A stretch of DNA of 38,655 nt, taken from positions 1 through 38,655 of the forward strand of contig JAFXGX010000079.1 of assembly GCA_017536695.1 (NCBI GenBank), given 5' to 3'. Below, piece after piece: positions 15,898-25,171 of this stretch. A program made the translations under genes and the position numbers. Positions within the stretch are counted from its first letter, which is position 1, and each line of letters opens with the position of its first letter. The stretch is from Bacteroidaceae bacterium. GTDB lineage: Bacteria; Bacteroidota; Bacteroidia; Bacteroidales; Bacteroidaceae. The notes beneath the pieces are model-generated. The model was not told where the DNA came from. It searched no databases and worked only from the letters and a program-made list of their open reading frames with translations.

Positions 15898-16494
15898 TCA
15901 AGTCTCTTCCGTCAACTCCCTAATCTGCGCAAGCATAGCGTCAATCTTACCGAGAGTCCTGAAATGTATCTTCAATCCTATGATTCCGCCGATGAGTGCT
16001 CCGACGGCCATACCTATCATGAGGCTTAACCCGATGCCCCTCATAGGTATTACATACAGCGTCTCATAGCTCATGGCCAAGAGCCACAGCAGGACAACAG
16101 GCACTGCAAACCATAGCCAGCGGGCATATTGTCTCCTGAGTTTCACGAGGTCGTATGTCTCTTTTATAAGGTCGGCGCTAAGTTCTTTTGCCTTCAGCAG
16201 ATTCTTGTGCTGCAGATACGTGGCCGCAGTACAGACAAGCAGCATGACAAGTGTCGCGGCCTGCATATAAACCGAGTAACCATAATAGTGCTGCATCCAA
16301 AGGCAATATATGGCAGCAAAAAGGCCTATGAAAATCATTCTCACAGCCGTCCTGTTTATCTCATCGAGCTTGCCCTTGATTGCCTTACGCAAATGTTGTT
16401 CCTTGACAATCTCCTGTCTCTCGAGTTTTTCTTTCAGAAGATTCATCTGGGCCTTCATGCTGTCAAGCTCATTATACATTGAATTGTTATCCAT
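15898..16494 (-). CDS. Membrane protein encoded next to an ECF sigma factor (possible anti-sigma partner)
   Basis: A 198-residue protein with a charged coiled-coil N-terminus (residues 1-45, DSMKAQMNLLKEKLERQEI) and four membrane helices, at about 54-72, 78-92, 126-145 and 152-172. I do not recognise the family. It begins 11 bases after the stop of an ECF sigma factor gene, and membrane proteins in this place often bind the sigma factor and hold it inactive. The coiled-coil N-terminus could do this from the cytoplasm. It lacks the zinc-binding HxxxCxxC motif of classical anti-sigma factors, so the role is an inference from position. Confidence 0.7.
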   Translation of the reverse strand: MDNNSMYNELDSMKAQMNLLKEKLERQEIVKEQHLRKAIKGKLDEINRTAVRMIFIGLFAAIYCLWMQHYYGYSVYMQAATLVMLLVCTAATYLQHKNLLKAKELSADLIKETYDLVKLRRQYARWLWFAVPVVLLWLLAMSYETLYVIPMRGIGLSLMIGMAVGALIGGIIGLKIHFRTLGKIDAMLAQIRELTEET

Positions 16495-16505
16495 GGCTGT
16501 TGCGT

Positions 16506-16982
16506 TTAAGACATTCTTTTAAGTTGTTCACGTATTCTCACAAGGCGCACCGACACGTTCTTGGCGCTTATGCCTACGATAGCGCCAATCTCTTCGTAGC
16601 TGAGGTTCTCGAGCCATAGAAGGACGATAGCCCTGTCAAAATGACCCAACCTGCATATGCGGTCACGCAGCATCCTTATTTGACGCGTATCCTCATCGCT
16701 GTCTTCAAAGAGGTTTATCTCCATTGACAACGGCACTGTCTCTCCCTTTCTGCTCTTCTTTCTCTCGGCAGTTATGCATGTATTCAGACTGACACGCCAT
16801 ATCCATGTCTTTATATCACTCTTGCCCTGGAACTTCGCAAATCCTTTCCACATGTTTATCAATGTATCCTGGAAAAGGTCGGCAACCTCATCGGCATCAT
16901 TGGAGAACATATAGCACACGGTGTATATCGTGCTGCGATGCCTCCTTGCGACCGCCTCGAATTCTTTCTCAAGATTATCCAT
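16506..16982 (-). CDS. ECF-type RNA polymerase sigma factor
   Basis: A 158-residue extracytoplasmic-function sigma factor. Region 2 is at about residues 10-75, with VADLFQDTLINMWKGFAKF and the -10-recognising KTWIWRVSLNTC. Region 4 is at about 110-157, with the helix-turn-helix LSYEEIGAIVGISAKNVSVR. It would direct RNA polymerase to a small set of promoters in response to an envelope or other signal passed through its membrane partner downstream. A possible promoter (TACTTTTG, minus strand 17050-17043, with ATTG 21 bases upstream) would give a leader of about 55 bases. The gene after it is co-transcribed. Confidence 0.92.
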   Translation of the reverse strand: MDNLEKEFEAVARRHRSTIYTVCYMFSNDADEVADLFQDTLINMWKGFAKFQGKSDIKTWIWRVSLNTCITAERKKSRKGETVPLSMEINLFEDSDEDTRQIRMLRDRICRLGHFDRAIVLLWLENLSYEEIGAIVGISAKNVSVRLVRIREQLKRMS

Positions 16983-17042
16983 ATAAGAAGATGTTTAAAC
17001 TCTACTTTCCAATAATTTGACGCCAATAATTCCTGAAAACTA

Positions 17043-17075
17043 CAAAAGTATGCAGAAATTTTGCAAAAATGCAAT
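17043..17075 (-). promoter_or_regulatory. Probable promoter of the sigma factor operon
   Basis: -7 TACTTTTG (17050-17043) with ATTG (17075-17072) 21 bases upstream on the minus strand. The -33 part overlaps the foot of the hairpin at 17073-17136. Confidence 0.5.
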
Positions 17076-17136
17076 GACATACTCTCCTGCATTTGCGTAT
17101 TTGTTGGTTTCAGGCAATGCAGGAGAGTATGTCATT
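17073..17136 (-). terminator. Long perfect hairpin after the PatB-type gene, probable terminator
   Basis: A perfect 21-base inverted repeat (17073-17093 and 17116-17136) with a 22-base loop. On the minus strand it follows the stop of the aminotransferase gene by 18 bases and is followed by GCATTTTTGC, a short T-run. The stem is longer than most terminators in this window and it adjoins the promoter of the sigma factor gene. Confidence 0.7.
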
Positions 17137-17154
17137 ATGCGATATCAAGAACGG

Positions 17155-18330
17155 TTATAAGCAAATCTTGTCGTATGCGCTCTTTATCTGCCCCAGCGCT
17201 TTCTTCAATACAGAACGTGGACAACCGAGATTCATACGCATGAAACCTGAACCTCCCTCGCCGAATGTCGCACCGTCATTCATTCCTACCTTAGCTTCGC
17301 GGATGAAGAACCTGATAAGCTCATCATGCGGTAACCCGAGACCGCGTGCGTCAAGAAATACAAGGAATGAAGCCTGTGGACGAATCATGTCCAATTTAGG
17401 CATATTGGCCTTGAGAAAATCCTCCATATAATCGATGTTAGCCTCGACATAATCGAGCATCTGGGAAAGCCACTCATCACCCTCGTTATAGGCTGTCGCT
17501 ACGGGAGCGGTAGCGAACAGATGCGCCGAATCAAGCTCATTCTTGCGTAGGAAATCATTGTACTGCCTGCGTAACCCGTCGTTCTGTATAATATGGTACG
17601 AGCTTTTGAGTCCTGCGATGTTGAAGGTCTTGCTTGCAGCCATAAATGTAATGCTGTTATTTTTCGCATCCTCGCTGACTGTTGCGAATGGAGTATGCGT
17701 AAAGCCTTTGAATGTCATGTCGCAGTGTATCTCATCACTGACGATGAGTACATTGTTCTGCACACAGATATCACACATACTTTGCAATTCGGCCTTGCTC
17801 CATACACGGCCGCACGGGTTATGGGGATTACATAGCAGGAACAGTTTGCAGCCTTTGACTTTTTCCTCAAAGTCGGTAAAGTCAACCTCAAGCTGACCGT
17901 TGACAAGCTTCAGAGGATTTGTCACAAGAGTACGCCCAAGCTCTTTTGTGACATTGTGATATGGAGCATATACCGGTGGTTGGATAAGTACCTTGTCACC
18001 AGGTGCTGTAAAACACTGCAAAGCAAAAGAAATCGCAGGAACAATACCGCCCACGAAGCCAATCTCCTCGGGGCTTACATCCCATCCGTAGCGGCGTGAC
18101 ACCCAGTTCTGTATCGCCGGTTTCCAACTGCTGTTGGTGAATGTATAGCCAAGCACTTCATGCTCAAGCCTCTTGCGTATGGTTTCAACAATGAAAGGCG
18201 GCGTCTTGAAGTCCATGTCGGCAATCCACATAGGAATTACATCCTCGGTACCGAATATCTCTTTCACATTGTCAAACTTAAAGCAGTCCGTATGTTCGCG
18301 CTGAACAATTTCGTCAAAATCGTATTTCAT
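17155..18330 (-). CDS. MalY/PatB family PLP-dependent C-S lyase or aminotransferase
   Basis: A 391-residue class I/II PLP enzyme of the PatB/MalY group, which splits cystathionine or cysteine conjugates to thiol, pyruvate and ammonia. The Schiff-base lysine is K234 in AASKTFNIAGL. The cofactor-binding NPHNPCGRVW and SDEIHCDM are present, and the N-terminal MWIADMDFKTPP is the hallmark of this subgroup. The length is normal. Its start overlaps the end of the ABC ATPase gene by 17 bases, so translation is coupled. It is the last gene of a three-gene operon that ends at the hairpin 17073-17136. A role in sulfur amino acid metabolism is likely, but the reason for the link with a peptidase and an ABC ATPase is unclear. 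Confidence 0.9.
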   Translation of the reverse strand: MKYDFDEIVQREHTDCFKFDNVKEIFGTEDVIPMWIADMDFKTPPFIVETIRKRLEHEVLGYTFTNSSWKPAIQNWVSRRYGWDVSPEEIGFVGGIVPAISFALQCFTAPGDKVLIQPPVYAPYHNVTKELGRTLVTNPLKLVNGQLEVDFTDFEEKVKGCKLFLLCNPHNPCGRVWSKAELQSMCDICVQNNVLIVSDEIHCDMTFKGFTHTPFATVSEDAKNNSITFMAASKTFNIAGLKSSYHIIQNDGLRRQYNDFLRKNELDSAHLFATAPVATAYNEGDEWLSQMLDYVEANIDYMEDFLKANMPKLDMIRPQASFLVFLDARGLGLPHDELIRFFIREAKVGMNDGATFGEGGSGFMRMNLGCPRSVLKKALGQIKSAYDKICL

Positions 18331-19114
18331 TTTCCTGTTTGATTTCTATTCTTTTCTCCTTAATATTATAAACAACCCCTTCATCATCAAGGAAAGTATT
18401 CAACGCCCCGCTCTGCGACAGTTCATCAACAGTTCCAGTCATGAGCTTGCCTCCGTTCATAAGCCATATCCTGTCGGCCATGCGCAGTGCGATATCCACA
18501 TCATGGGTAGAAACAATTATCCCTTTCTTCTCATTCCTTGCCACGCGCACCAGCAAACGCATCAGATGTACCTTACTGGGATAATCAAGATAGGCGGTCG
18601 GTTCATCTAACATTATGACGGCAGTCTGCTGTGCAAGAGCCTTGGCAATCATGCATTTCTGTCTCTCGCCGTCGCTCAGCGCCGCAATATCACGCAGGGC
18701 GAACTTCTCAATGCCCATTGCCTTCATTGCTTCTGCCGCTACAGCCTTGTCATTGTCGGACAACACTCCGAGAAAGTTAGTATAGGGCGTACGGCCCAAC
18801 GAGACAAGTTCCCTCACGCTCATGTTTGCGACTGATGAGGTATCAGTAAGCACCACAGCCATTTTCCTTGCGAGCTGTGACATAGAGATTGACTCCAGAG
18901 GTGTACCGTCATATGTTATTGAACCACCCAATGGGCTGTTATATGCTGCAAGCGTACGCAAGAGAGTTGACTTTCCCGCACCGTTCCTGCCTATTAGCGC
19001 TACAAGCTCGCCCTTGCCGAGCGAGGCGTTTATACCGTCTGCAACGGTATAAACGCCTCTTTTGCCTGTATAGCCTATCGACAAATCCTTTATGTCGAGT
19101 GCAGTATCAGTCAT
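18314..19114 (-). CDS. ABC transporter ATP-binding protein (FecE/BtuD-like)
   Basis: A 266-residue ATPase subunit. Walker A GRNGAGKST is at residues 42-50, signature LSDGERQK at 146-153 and Walker B VIMLDEP at 167-172, followed by AYLD and the H-loop STHD. The signature and overall sequence are closest to ATPases of iron-siderophore, haem and B12 importers. No permease or binding protein gene is adjacent, so its membrane partner must be elsewhere. Of two starts I prefer the ATG at 19114, which overlaps the stop codon of the preceding peptidase gene as TGATG, a typical coupling signal. The ATG at 19132 would add six residues. Confidence 0.88.
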   Translation of the reverse strand: MTDTALDIKDLSIGYTGKRGVYTVADGINASLGKGELVALIGRNGAGKSTLLRTLAAYNSPLGGSITYDGTPLESISMSQLARKMAVVLTDTSSVANMSVRELVSLGRTPYTNFLGVLSDNDKAVAAEAMKAMGIEKFALRDIAALSDGERQKCMIAKALAQQTAVIMLDEPTAYLDYPSKVHLMRLLVRVARNEKKGIIVSTHDVDIALRMADRIWLMNGGKLMTGTVDELSQSGALNTFLDDEGVVYNIKEKRIEIKQENEIRF

Positions 19115-20415
19115 CACTTGTACTCCATCCACTCATTAAGCTGCTCGAGAATCTCGTTCTTCATATCCTCGGGCATGTTAAGGATGCGTGCAGTATGGCT
19201 TCCGCCGGGCTGTATGAACACTTTCACGTTCTTTTTGTTGCGGTCGCGCATCCATGTGATACCGCTTGCAGTCCATGGGTCAACCTCGCCGTAGATGAGA
19301 ATCATCTTGGGGTCGTTCTCGGTGTAGAAGTCTGTAACGAAGCGATAGTTGCTGTCATCGAACTTGACATCGGCAAACTCCTCGGGAAGAAGCACGCGTT
19401 TCAAATAACCCTCAATATCCTCCTCGTTGACATACTTGTGGAAAGGCTCGATATTATAACCGTAATATCCGAAGTCCTTCACAGCCTGAACGAAGAAAGA
19501 TTCAATGCTGTTCTCGGCTGCGAAATAGTCGGGGCCGCACATCTTGATGAAGTAGTCTACAATTGTCTTGTCATCGGAATCAAGCGCCGGTATTGTGCTT
19601 ACCGGTGTACCCCACTGCCACATAGAGAACTGATACTCGAGTACCAGAAGGTCATAGATGGTAGAAGACGGTACGCGGAACACGAGTCCCTTCTCGTTGC
19701 AGTAGTCATCGAACATAGGCAACAGACGCTCCTTGCGCTCAAAAAGCTCTATCTGGAAATTGCGGATAGCATCGCGGTTCGCCTTGGTGGATACACGCTC
19801 AAGGAATGACTCATGACGGCCATCCTCCACAGCACCGCTCAAAGGACCTACATAAGGCACAGAGACATCAAGGTCCTCGGGATAGTATGCGCGGAGGAAA
19901 ATTGATGTAGAACCGCCCTTGCTGATACCTGTCGAAGCCCACTTCTTGTTGTAGAAAGGCTTGAAAGATGTAATGATTCTGTGGTAGTCCTCCATTGAGT
20001 TCGCAATGGTCAGATACTCCCAGTTGCACGGCTCGGGAGTAGACTCAAGGAAATAACGGTACTCCACAAAGATGATGTTGGCATCCATTATCTTTGTCAG
20101 CTCCTCCATGTAGCGGGGATTGTTGAATGCATAGTCGGCACCATAGCCCTCGGTAACCAACACGACAGGACGGTCATATCCACGGTGTCCGAGCATCACA
20201 CGCTGCTCGAATGTGCCTGCTGACGGGTTCTTCGGGTCAAGCAACTGTGTAAACTTCATAAGATAGTACTGACGTGTTGTGTCAGCCTTCTCAATCTTTT
20301 CGAAACTCTTTACATGTTCAATGCCTTTGAGCATCTTTTCAATCTCATTGACCTGTGCTGTTGCTGCAAAAGCGACAAACAGGAACGAGAGCAGGAATAA
20401 AAATCTTCTGTTCAT
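19114..20415 (-). CDS. Exported serine peptidase of family S37/S28 (tripeptidyl-aminopeptidase type)
   Basis: A 433-residue alpha/beta-hydrolase peptidase with a signal peptide (MNRRFLFLLSFLFVAFAATAQ). The probable triad is S165 (in STGISKGGST), D379 (in GEVDPWTAS) and H407 (in PGGSHTARI). SKGG around the nucleophile is the mark of the S37 group, which removes tripeptides or prolyl peptides from N-termini. It probably acts in the periplasm. It is the first gene of an operon with an ABC ATPase (TGATG overlap) and a PatB-type lyase, and it has an excellent promoter. The combination suggests use of peptides as sources of sulfur or other amino acids, which is only an inference. Confidence 0.87.
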   Translation of the reverse strand: MNRRFLFLLSFLFVAFAATAQVNEIEKMLKGIEHVKSFEKIEKADTTRQYYLMKFTQLLDPKNPSAGTFEQRVMLGHRGYDRPVVLVTEGYGADYAFNNPRYMEELTKIMDANIIFVEYRYFLESTPEPCNWEYLTIANSMEDYHRIITSFKPFYNKKWASTGISKGGSTSIFLRAYYPEDLDVSVPYVGPLSGAVEDGRHESFLERVSTKANRDAIRNFQIELFERKERLLPMFDDYCNEKGLVFRVPSSTIYDLLVLEYQFSMWQWGTPVSTIPALDSDDKTIVDYFIKMCGPDYFAAENSIESFFVQAVKDFGYYGYNIEPFHKYVNEEDIEGYLKRVLLPEEFADVKFDDSNYRFVTDFYTENDPKMILIYGEVDPWTASGITWMRDRNKKNVKVFIQPGGSHTARILNMPEDMKNEILEQLNEWMEYK

Positions 20416-20469
20416 ATCATATTGAATTATTATAGACGGATATATCTACATCAATTGTACAACATTTTA

Positions 20470-20500
20470 CAAAATTAAGCAAAGTTGGGGGCAATGCAAA
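20470..20500 (-). promoter_or_regulatory. Bacteroidota-type promoter of the S37 peptidase operon
   Basis: On the minus strand TTTG (20500-20497), 19 bases, TAATTTTG (20477-20470). Transcription would start near 20463, about 48 bases before the ATG at 20415. Confidence 0.8.
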
Positions 20501-20710
20501 ATTATCCGCGCTTTTTTAAAGGCTGTGATGAAACACCAACCGACACTTTGCGGCAGAAAATCGTTTTTTAAGAAGTAAAGGGAGTAAATAAAGCAGAATA
20601 GATGGAATAATCTTTAAAACATCTTAACAGGCTACATTATATATTATATTTTGAGTAATTTTGCAAAAATTTACGCGGTACTTAAAATAAGAGCCACGTC
20701 AGATAGATTA

Positions 20711-23290
20711 ATGATGAATAGAACCGGATATATTTTCCATATACTTTTGCTCGTTATGCTTCCCTTGCAGCTTATTGCACAGGGAGAAAAGACACGCATA
20801 TACGGCAAGATAACCGATGCCGGCAACAAGGAGCCGCTGCCATACGCATCGGTGCGTATAAGCCGCACATCAATAGGCAGCAGCAGCGACAACAACGGCA
20901 ACTTCTCGTTCTATGCTCCGGCCATGCGCGACACGCTAATTGTCTCGAGTGTAGGATATCAGGAGAAGCGCATAGCACTGTCGGCGAAGACACGCTTGCC
21001 TATAAAGGTTTCACTGAAACCGGCCGACTACACCTTGTCGGAGCTTACCGTAAAGCCGAAGAAAGAGAAATACAGGAAGAAGGATAACCCCGCTGTAGCG
21101 CTCGTAAGGGAGATTATAAGAAAACGCGATGACAACTCGCCAAAGAACAAGGAGTATTACAGCCGTGACCGCCATGAGAAACTCAATGTCGCAATAAACA
21201 ACTTCAATGCCGAGAGCAGAAACCACTTCGGCAAGCAGTTTGCCTTTTTGGAGCAGTATATCGACACCTCGCACATATCAGGTGAACCGATACTCCACAT
21301 TTCGGCACGTGAGCTCATTGCTACCGACTACTACAGGAAAGAGCCCAAGCGTGAGCGTCAGCATGTCAAGGGCAGAAAAAGGAACGGCATCGATGACATG
21401 TTCTCAACTGTAGAGATTGAGGCATTGTATGAAGAGACATTCAAGGACGTTGACATTTTCCAGGACAACATCTCGCTGTTCGGCAACAAGTTCATGAGTC
21501 CTCTCTCGAAGCTGGGCCCGACGTTCTACAAGTACTACATCATGGACACCATTGCCATGAATGGCGAGGATTGCATTGACCTTGCCTTCACACCGTTCAA
21601 TGTAGAGTCCTTCGGTTTTACGGGTCACATATATGTAACGACCGATTCAGGACGTTTCGTGAAATCGGTGCAGATGAATGTGCCGCATGACATAAACATG
21701 AACTTTGTGGAGTACATGAACATTAAGCAGGACTTCAGCCGCCAGGAAGACGGCACACGCATACTCGACAAAGAGACTCTTACAGCAGAGTTGAAGCTTG
21801 TGAATGCCCTCAACGGATTCTATGCCCACAGAGAGGTCGCATACGACAATTACTGTTTCGAGAGCAATGAGTTCGGGCAGCGCATCCTTGACAACCCTGC
21901 AAAAGTCATAGAGGACAATAACTCCATGAAGAAGGATGATGATTTCTGGAATGCAAACCGCATAAATGAGGTCAGCGACAAGGAGCTGTCTGTTGCCAGG
22001 ATGATGCAGGAACTGCGTAACAACCCGTTCTACTACTGGACCGAGAAATTCGTTTCATTCCTTTTTACGGGTTGGGTGCCAATCAGGGAGCATGAACCTC
22101 CGGTTTTCTACGGCCCTGTAAATACATCTGTCAGCTACAACGAGCTGGAGGGGTGGCGTCTGCGTACAGGAGCCATGACATCGGCTTATCTGCATCCGCA
22201 TCTGTTCGGCCGTTTCTTTGTGGCATACGGACTGAAGGACCATAAATGGAAATATATGGGAGAACTGGAGTACTCGTTCAAGGAGAAGAAGGAGCACCCC
22301 AATGAGTTCCCTATCCACTCGCTCAAGCTACACTATGAGAGTGACATATTCCAGTATGGCCAGAGCTACCTCTACACGAACAAGGACAACATCTTCCTCA
22401 GTTTCAAGCGCGAGAAGGACAACAAGATTGGCTACCTGAAACTGGGAGAACTGACTTACAAACGTGAGTTCTATAACAATTTCTCGTACTATGTTACACT
22501 GCGCAACAGGATAGACATCGCGAGCCGCCTCATACCGTTCGAGCGTACAGCGACCGTTGACGGAGTAACTACAAGCACATTCGTCGAAGACCTCAACCAG
22601 TCGGAAGTGGAGATTGGACTCCGATACGCGCCGAACGAGAAATTTACGCAGAGCAAATGGAACAGGCACTCAATACTGCCAGAACACCCTGTATACACGC
22701 TGAAACACAGAATGGGCGTAAAAGGCGTCCTTGGCAGCGACCTTAATTATCACTATACAGAGGCCAGTTTCCGTAAGAGATTCTGGTTTTCGGCTTTCGG
22801 ATATACCGATTGCATCCTTAAAGCCGGAAAAGTATGGAACAAGGTTCCCTTCCCGTTGCTCATCATGCCCAATGCAAACCTGTCGTACACCATACAGAAG
22901 GAATCATATTCACTCATGAATGCAATGGAGTTCTTCAATGATGAGTTTGCATCATGGGATATAACATACTACATGAATGGACTCGTATTCAACAGACTGC
23001 CGCTCATCCGCAAGCTCAACTGGCGCGAAGTGATAACATTCAAGGGTATGTATGGAAATCTGAGCAAGAAGAACCGCCCCGACCCGCTCAACACAGGTTC
23101 GCTGTTCAAGCTCCCTTACAAAGATGACCAGTACCACTATCTCGGTTCAGAGCCGTACATGGAGCTGGCTTTCGGAATTGAGAACATATTCAAGGTTCTG
23201 CGTGTAGACTATGTAAGAAGATTGACTTACACCGACCTACCGGGCGTAGACAAATGGGGAATAAGGATACAGTTCCACATCCAGTTCTAA
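20711..23290 (+). CDS. DUF5686 outer-membrane protein with carboxypeptidase-like regulatory domain
   Basis: An 859-residue protein. A signal peptide (GYIFHILLLVMLPLQLIAQ) is followed by a carboxypeptidase-regulatory-like beta-sandwich at about residues 28-100 (RIYGKITDAGNKEPLPYASV and the GNFSFYAP segment), as also found on SusC-type proteins. The rest is DUF5686, with many alternating beta-strands that suggest a C-terminal outer-membrane barrel ending in a phenylalanine (IQFHIQF). Its function is not established, but it is conserved in Bacteroidota. I take the ATG at 20711 (or 20714) rather than 20651, since the signal peptide begins there. A -7 element TAATTTTG at 20656-20663 lacks a good -33. 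Confidence 0.88.
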   Translation: MMNRTGYIFHILLLVMLPLQLIAQGEKTRIYGKITDAGNKEPLPYASVRISRTSIGSSSDNNGNFSFYAPAMRDTLIVSSVGYQEKRIALSAKTRLPIKVSLKPADYTLSELTVKPKKEKYRKKDNPAVALVREIIRKRDDNSPKNKEYYSRDRHEKLNVAINNFNAESRNHFGKQFAFLEQYIDTSHISGEPILHISARELIATDYYRKEPKRERQHVKGRKRNGIDDMFSTVEIEALYEETFKDVDIFQDNISLFGNKFMSPLSKLGPTFYKYYIMDTIAMNGEDCIDLAFTPFNVESFGFTGHIYVTTDSGRFVKSVQMNVPHDINMNFVEYMNIKQDFSRQEDGTRILDKETLTAELKLVNALNGFYAHREVAYDNYCFESNEFGQRILDNPAKVIEDNNSMKKDDDFWNANRINEVSDKELSVARMMQELRNNPFYYWTEKFVSFLFTGWVPIREHEPPVFYGPVNTSVSYNELEGWRLRTGAMTSAYLHPHLFGRFFVAYGLKDHKWKYMGELEYSFKEKKEHPNEFPIHSLKLHYESDIFQYGQSYLYTNKDNIFLSFKREKDNKIGYLKLGELTYKREFYNNFSYYVTLRNRIDIASRLIPFERTATVDGVTTSTFVEDLNQSEVEIGLRYAPNEKFTQSKWNRHSILPEHPVYTLKHRMGVKGVLGSDLNYHYTEASFRKRFWFSAFGYTDCILKAGKVWNKVPFPLLIMPNANLSYTIQKESYSLMNAMEFFNDEFASWDITYYMNGLVFNRLPLIRKLNWREVITFKGMYGNLSKKNRPDPLNTGSLFKLPYKDDQYHYLGSEPYMELAFGIENIFKVLRVDYVRRLTYTDLPGVDKWGIRIQFHIQF

Positions 23291-23338
23291 AAAAGGGGGG
23301 GGCGGCATCATTGCCACTCTGCAGAGCGTTATCCGGGA

Positions 23339-24562
23339 TTACCACCCTGCTTCACGCCACCCTGCAGCCGTGTACCACTCAGTAGTCCTGAAATCGGCAT
23401 TGAATTTCTCGTTTCGGCTGTTGTGCTGCGGCATATAAATTGACATTGCACCTCCTTTATATATGTCATATATTATTGCACGTCCGCGTAAAGCTGAATA
23501 CCACTTGGGCGACGCTGCAGTATATGGTACCGCCATGTCATATGCTTCGCGCCAATGGGCGTATTCATCGGCAGTGAGATATTTGCTCATTATCGCATTA
23601 ATGTCGTAATATGAAGGATATGTTGTGGTGCCTGTATATTTGCCCCCTGGGAGATATGCAAAGACATCGGCATATTCACGTCTCCTGTCTACATTGAAAT
23701 ATTTTATGACATAGCTGTATGTCACATCCGCCAAATGCTGCATAGCCTCGGTACGCACCGCAGAAAGCACGACACCGGCGAACTCGTTCTCATATGCCTT
23801 GATGTATGAATCCATCAACTCAATCGTGCCGTCAGAAGAGAAGAAATGGGGAACGAGTGTTGAATAGAGTGCCCCATCGCCGGGAATCTCGGCCGGGGAT
23901 GCTATGACCCACTCGGCCGCACCACGTAGAGCATAAGAACTTTCGACACACTGCATGAAACAGGCATCGAACATCAGACGTCCGACTTTTGTCGGCAATC
24001 TTTTCAGAAGAGCAGCAAGCTCTTCTGTTTCAATTGTCTTAGTGATTGTGTTACTGAAAGAGTTCTCCCCATTGTCGATGCCTATTGAACGCTGTGGAGC
24101 CGCATACAATGGTGCACGTAACCATCCGTTCCCGTGGGACCACATGACTACATCAAGCGACTTTGTCGGGTAACCATCGAGGATATAATCAAGGACTTTG
24201 CCCATTGCGAGGGTGTCGCTTGAGCAGACATCCTCTGTAAATATTACATGATTTGAATTGCCGGCATCACCGTTAGTCATACGGAAATATTGAGTGAGCA
24301 TCGGATAACTTCTGTCATCGACATATACAAAGAGGCGGCAATCATGCGGGATTTGCGGGGCAGCCTCTGCAATCTCCGCGACATCAAGCGAAGCATATCC
24401 GTCAAGGCTGTTTTCGGCGATAATGTATACAAGCAAGGTATTGCGCGCAGTATCCCCTTTCTCAATTACGTCAGGGGTAACCTTCAAACCATGAGGTTCG
24501 TTACTGCACGATGCAAATATCATGAGCAGCACAAGAAGAGAACACACGACCCTGCCAACCAT
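23339..24562 (-). CDS. Clostripain-family (C11) cysteine peptidase lipoprotein
   Basis: A 407-residue exported lipoprotein (MVGRVVCSLLVLLMIFASCS, lipobox FASC). It has the clan CD caspase-like fold of family C11: catalytic H143 is in MWSHGNGW and C201 in MFDACFMQC. Clostripain-like enzymes cut after arginine or lysine, and some Bacteroides members activate toxins or act on host proteins, but the specificity here cannot be told. The preceding gene ends 4 bases upstream, so the two form an operon. The gene converges with the DUF5686 gene and leaves only 48 bases between their stops. Confidence 0.88.
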   Translation of the reverse strand: MVGRVVCSLLVLLMIFASCSNEPHGLKVTPDVIEKGDTARNTLLVYIIAENSLDGYASLDVAEIAEAAPQIPHDCRLFVYVDDRSYPMLTQYFRMTNGDAGNSNHVIFTEDVCSSDTLAMGKVLDYILDGYPTKSLDVVMWSHGNGWLRAPLYAAPQRSIGIDNGENSFSNTITKTIETEELAALLKRLPTKVGRLMFDACFMQCVESSYALRGAAEWVIASPAEIPGDGALYSTLVPHFFSSDGTIELMDSYIKAYENEFAGVVLSAVRTEAMQHLADVTYSYVIKYFNVDRRREYADVFAYLPGGKYTGTTTYPSYYDINAIMSKYLTADEYAHWREAYDMAVPYTAASPKWYSALRGRAIIYDIYKGGAMSIYMPQHNSRNEKFNADFRTTEWYTAAGWREAGW

Positions 24563-24566
24563 CCTG

Positions 24567-24959
24567 TCAAGGTTTTACGAACTTGAACTTGTCGCCCAGA
24601 TAGCGTACACTCTTTCCCTCCTTCTCCATAAGTTTTTTCTTCAGTTTTGCCTCGGTCTTGGCAAGTTTCGAGCGTTTAGTGGAAAAATATATCACAGAAG
24701 TACGTCCGGGCATATTCTCCTTGAAGTTCATATAGTCCTTCAGTTCATACGCATAATACTGGCGATGAAGCAGAAAATTTGTCTTCTCATCAAGTTTGGC
24801 GCCCTCAACAGGCATAATCTCGGTAAAATAGACGACAGAGTCGGAGAACGAGAACGAAGCGCCAAAAAGATATACAGTCTCTTCCTTGTCACCCTTTGCA
24901 TTTGCTGTCGAGCATATAGCCGCCAGAGCAATAAACAGTATAAATAATTTCTTTTTCAT
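24567..24959 (-). CDS. Small exported protein of unknown function
   Basis: A 130-residue protein with a clear signal peptide (MKKKLFILFIALAAICSTANA). The mature part is mixed alpha/beta, with GASFSFSDSVVYFTEIMPVEGA, then a basic helix (KLAKTEAKLKKKLMEKEG) and a short end strand. I do not recognise the family, though small exported proteins like this are common in Bacteroidales. The ATG at 24959 is preferred over a TTG at 24965. It is the first gene of an operon with the clostripain-like lipoprotein (4-base gap). A -7 element TATTTTTG (minus 25016-25009) may drive it. Confidence 0.75.
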   Translation of the reverse strand: MKKKLFILFIALAAICSTANAKGDKEETVYLFGASFSFSDSVVYFTEIMPVEGAKLDEKTNFLLHRQYYAYELKDYMNFKENMPGRTSVIYFSTKRSKLAKTEAKLKKKLMEKEGKSVRYLGDKFKFVKP

Positions 24960-25171
24960 ATTCAAATATCATGAACGGATACAAGCCGTTACGTTTCGCT
25001 GTTTAGCGCAAAAATACGAAAAATTACAACTATATAAAAATTTATTGCATAATTTAACGATGGACATGGCCTTTACTGTTGTCATCACTATGCAGAAGAA
25101 ACGATTTTCCGGCATTGATATACGTTTTTACGTACAATTTTGTTATTTTCGCGTTGAAAAATAAATATCTG

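Noticed and set aside
18889-19809. Plus-strand open frame of 306 codons across the ABC ATPase and S37 peptidase genes
   Set aside because: It runs antisense across two genes with intact catalytic motifs and a coupled start, and it has no promoter or domain of its own.
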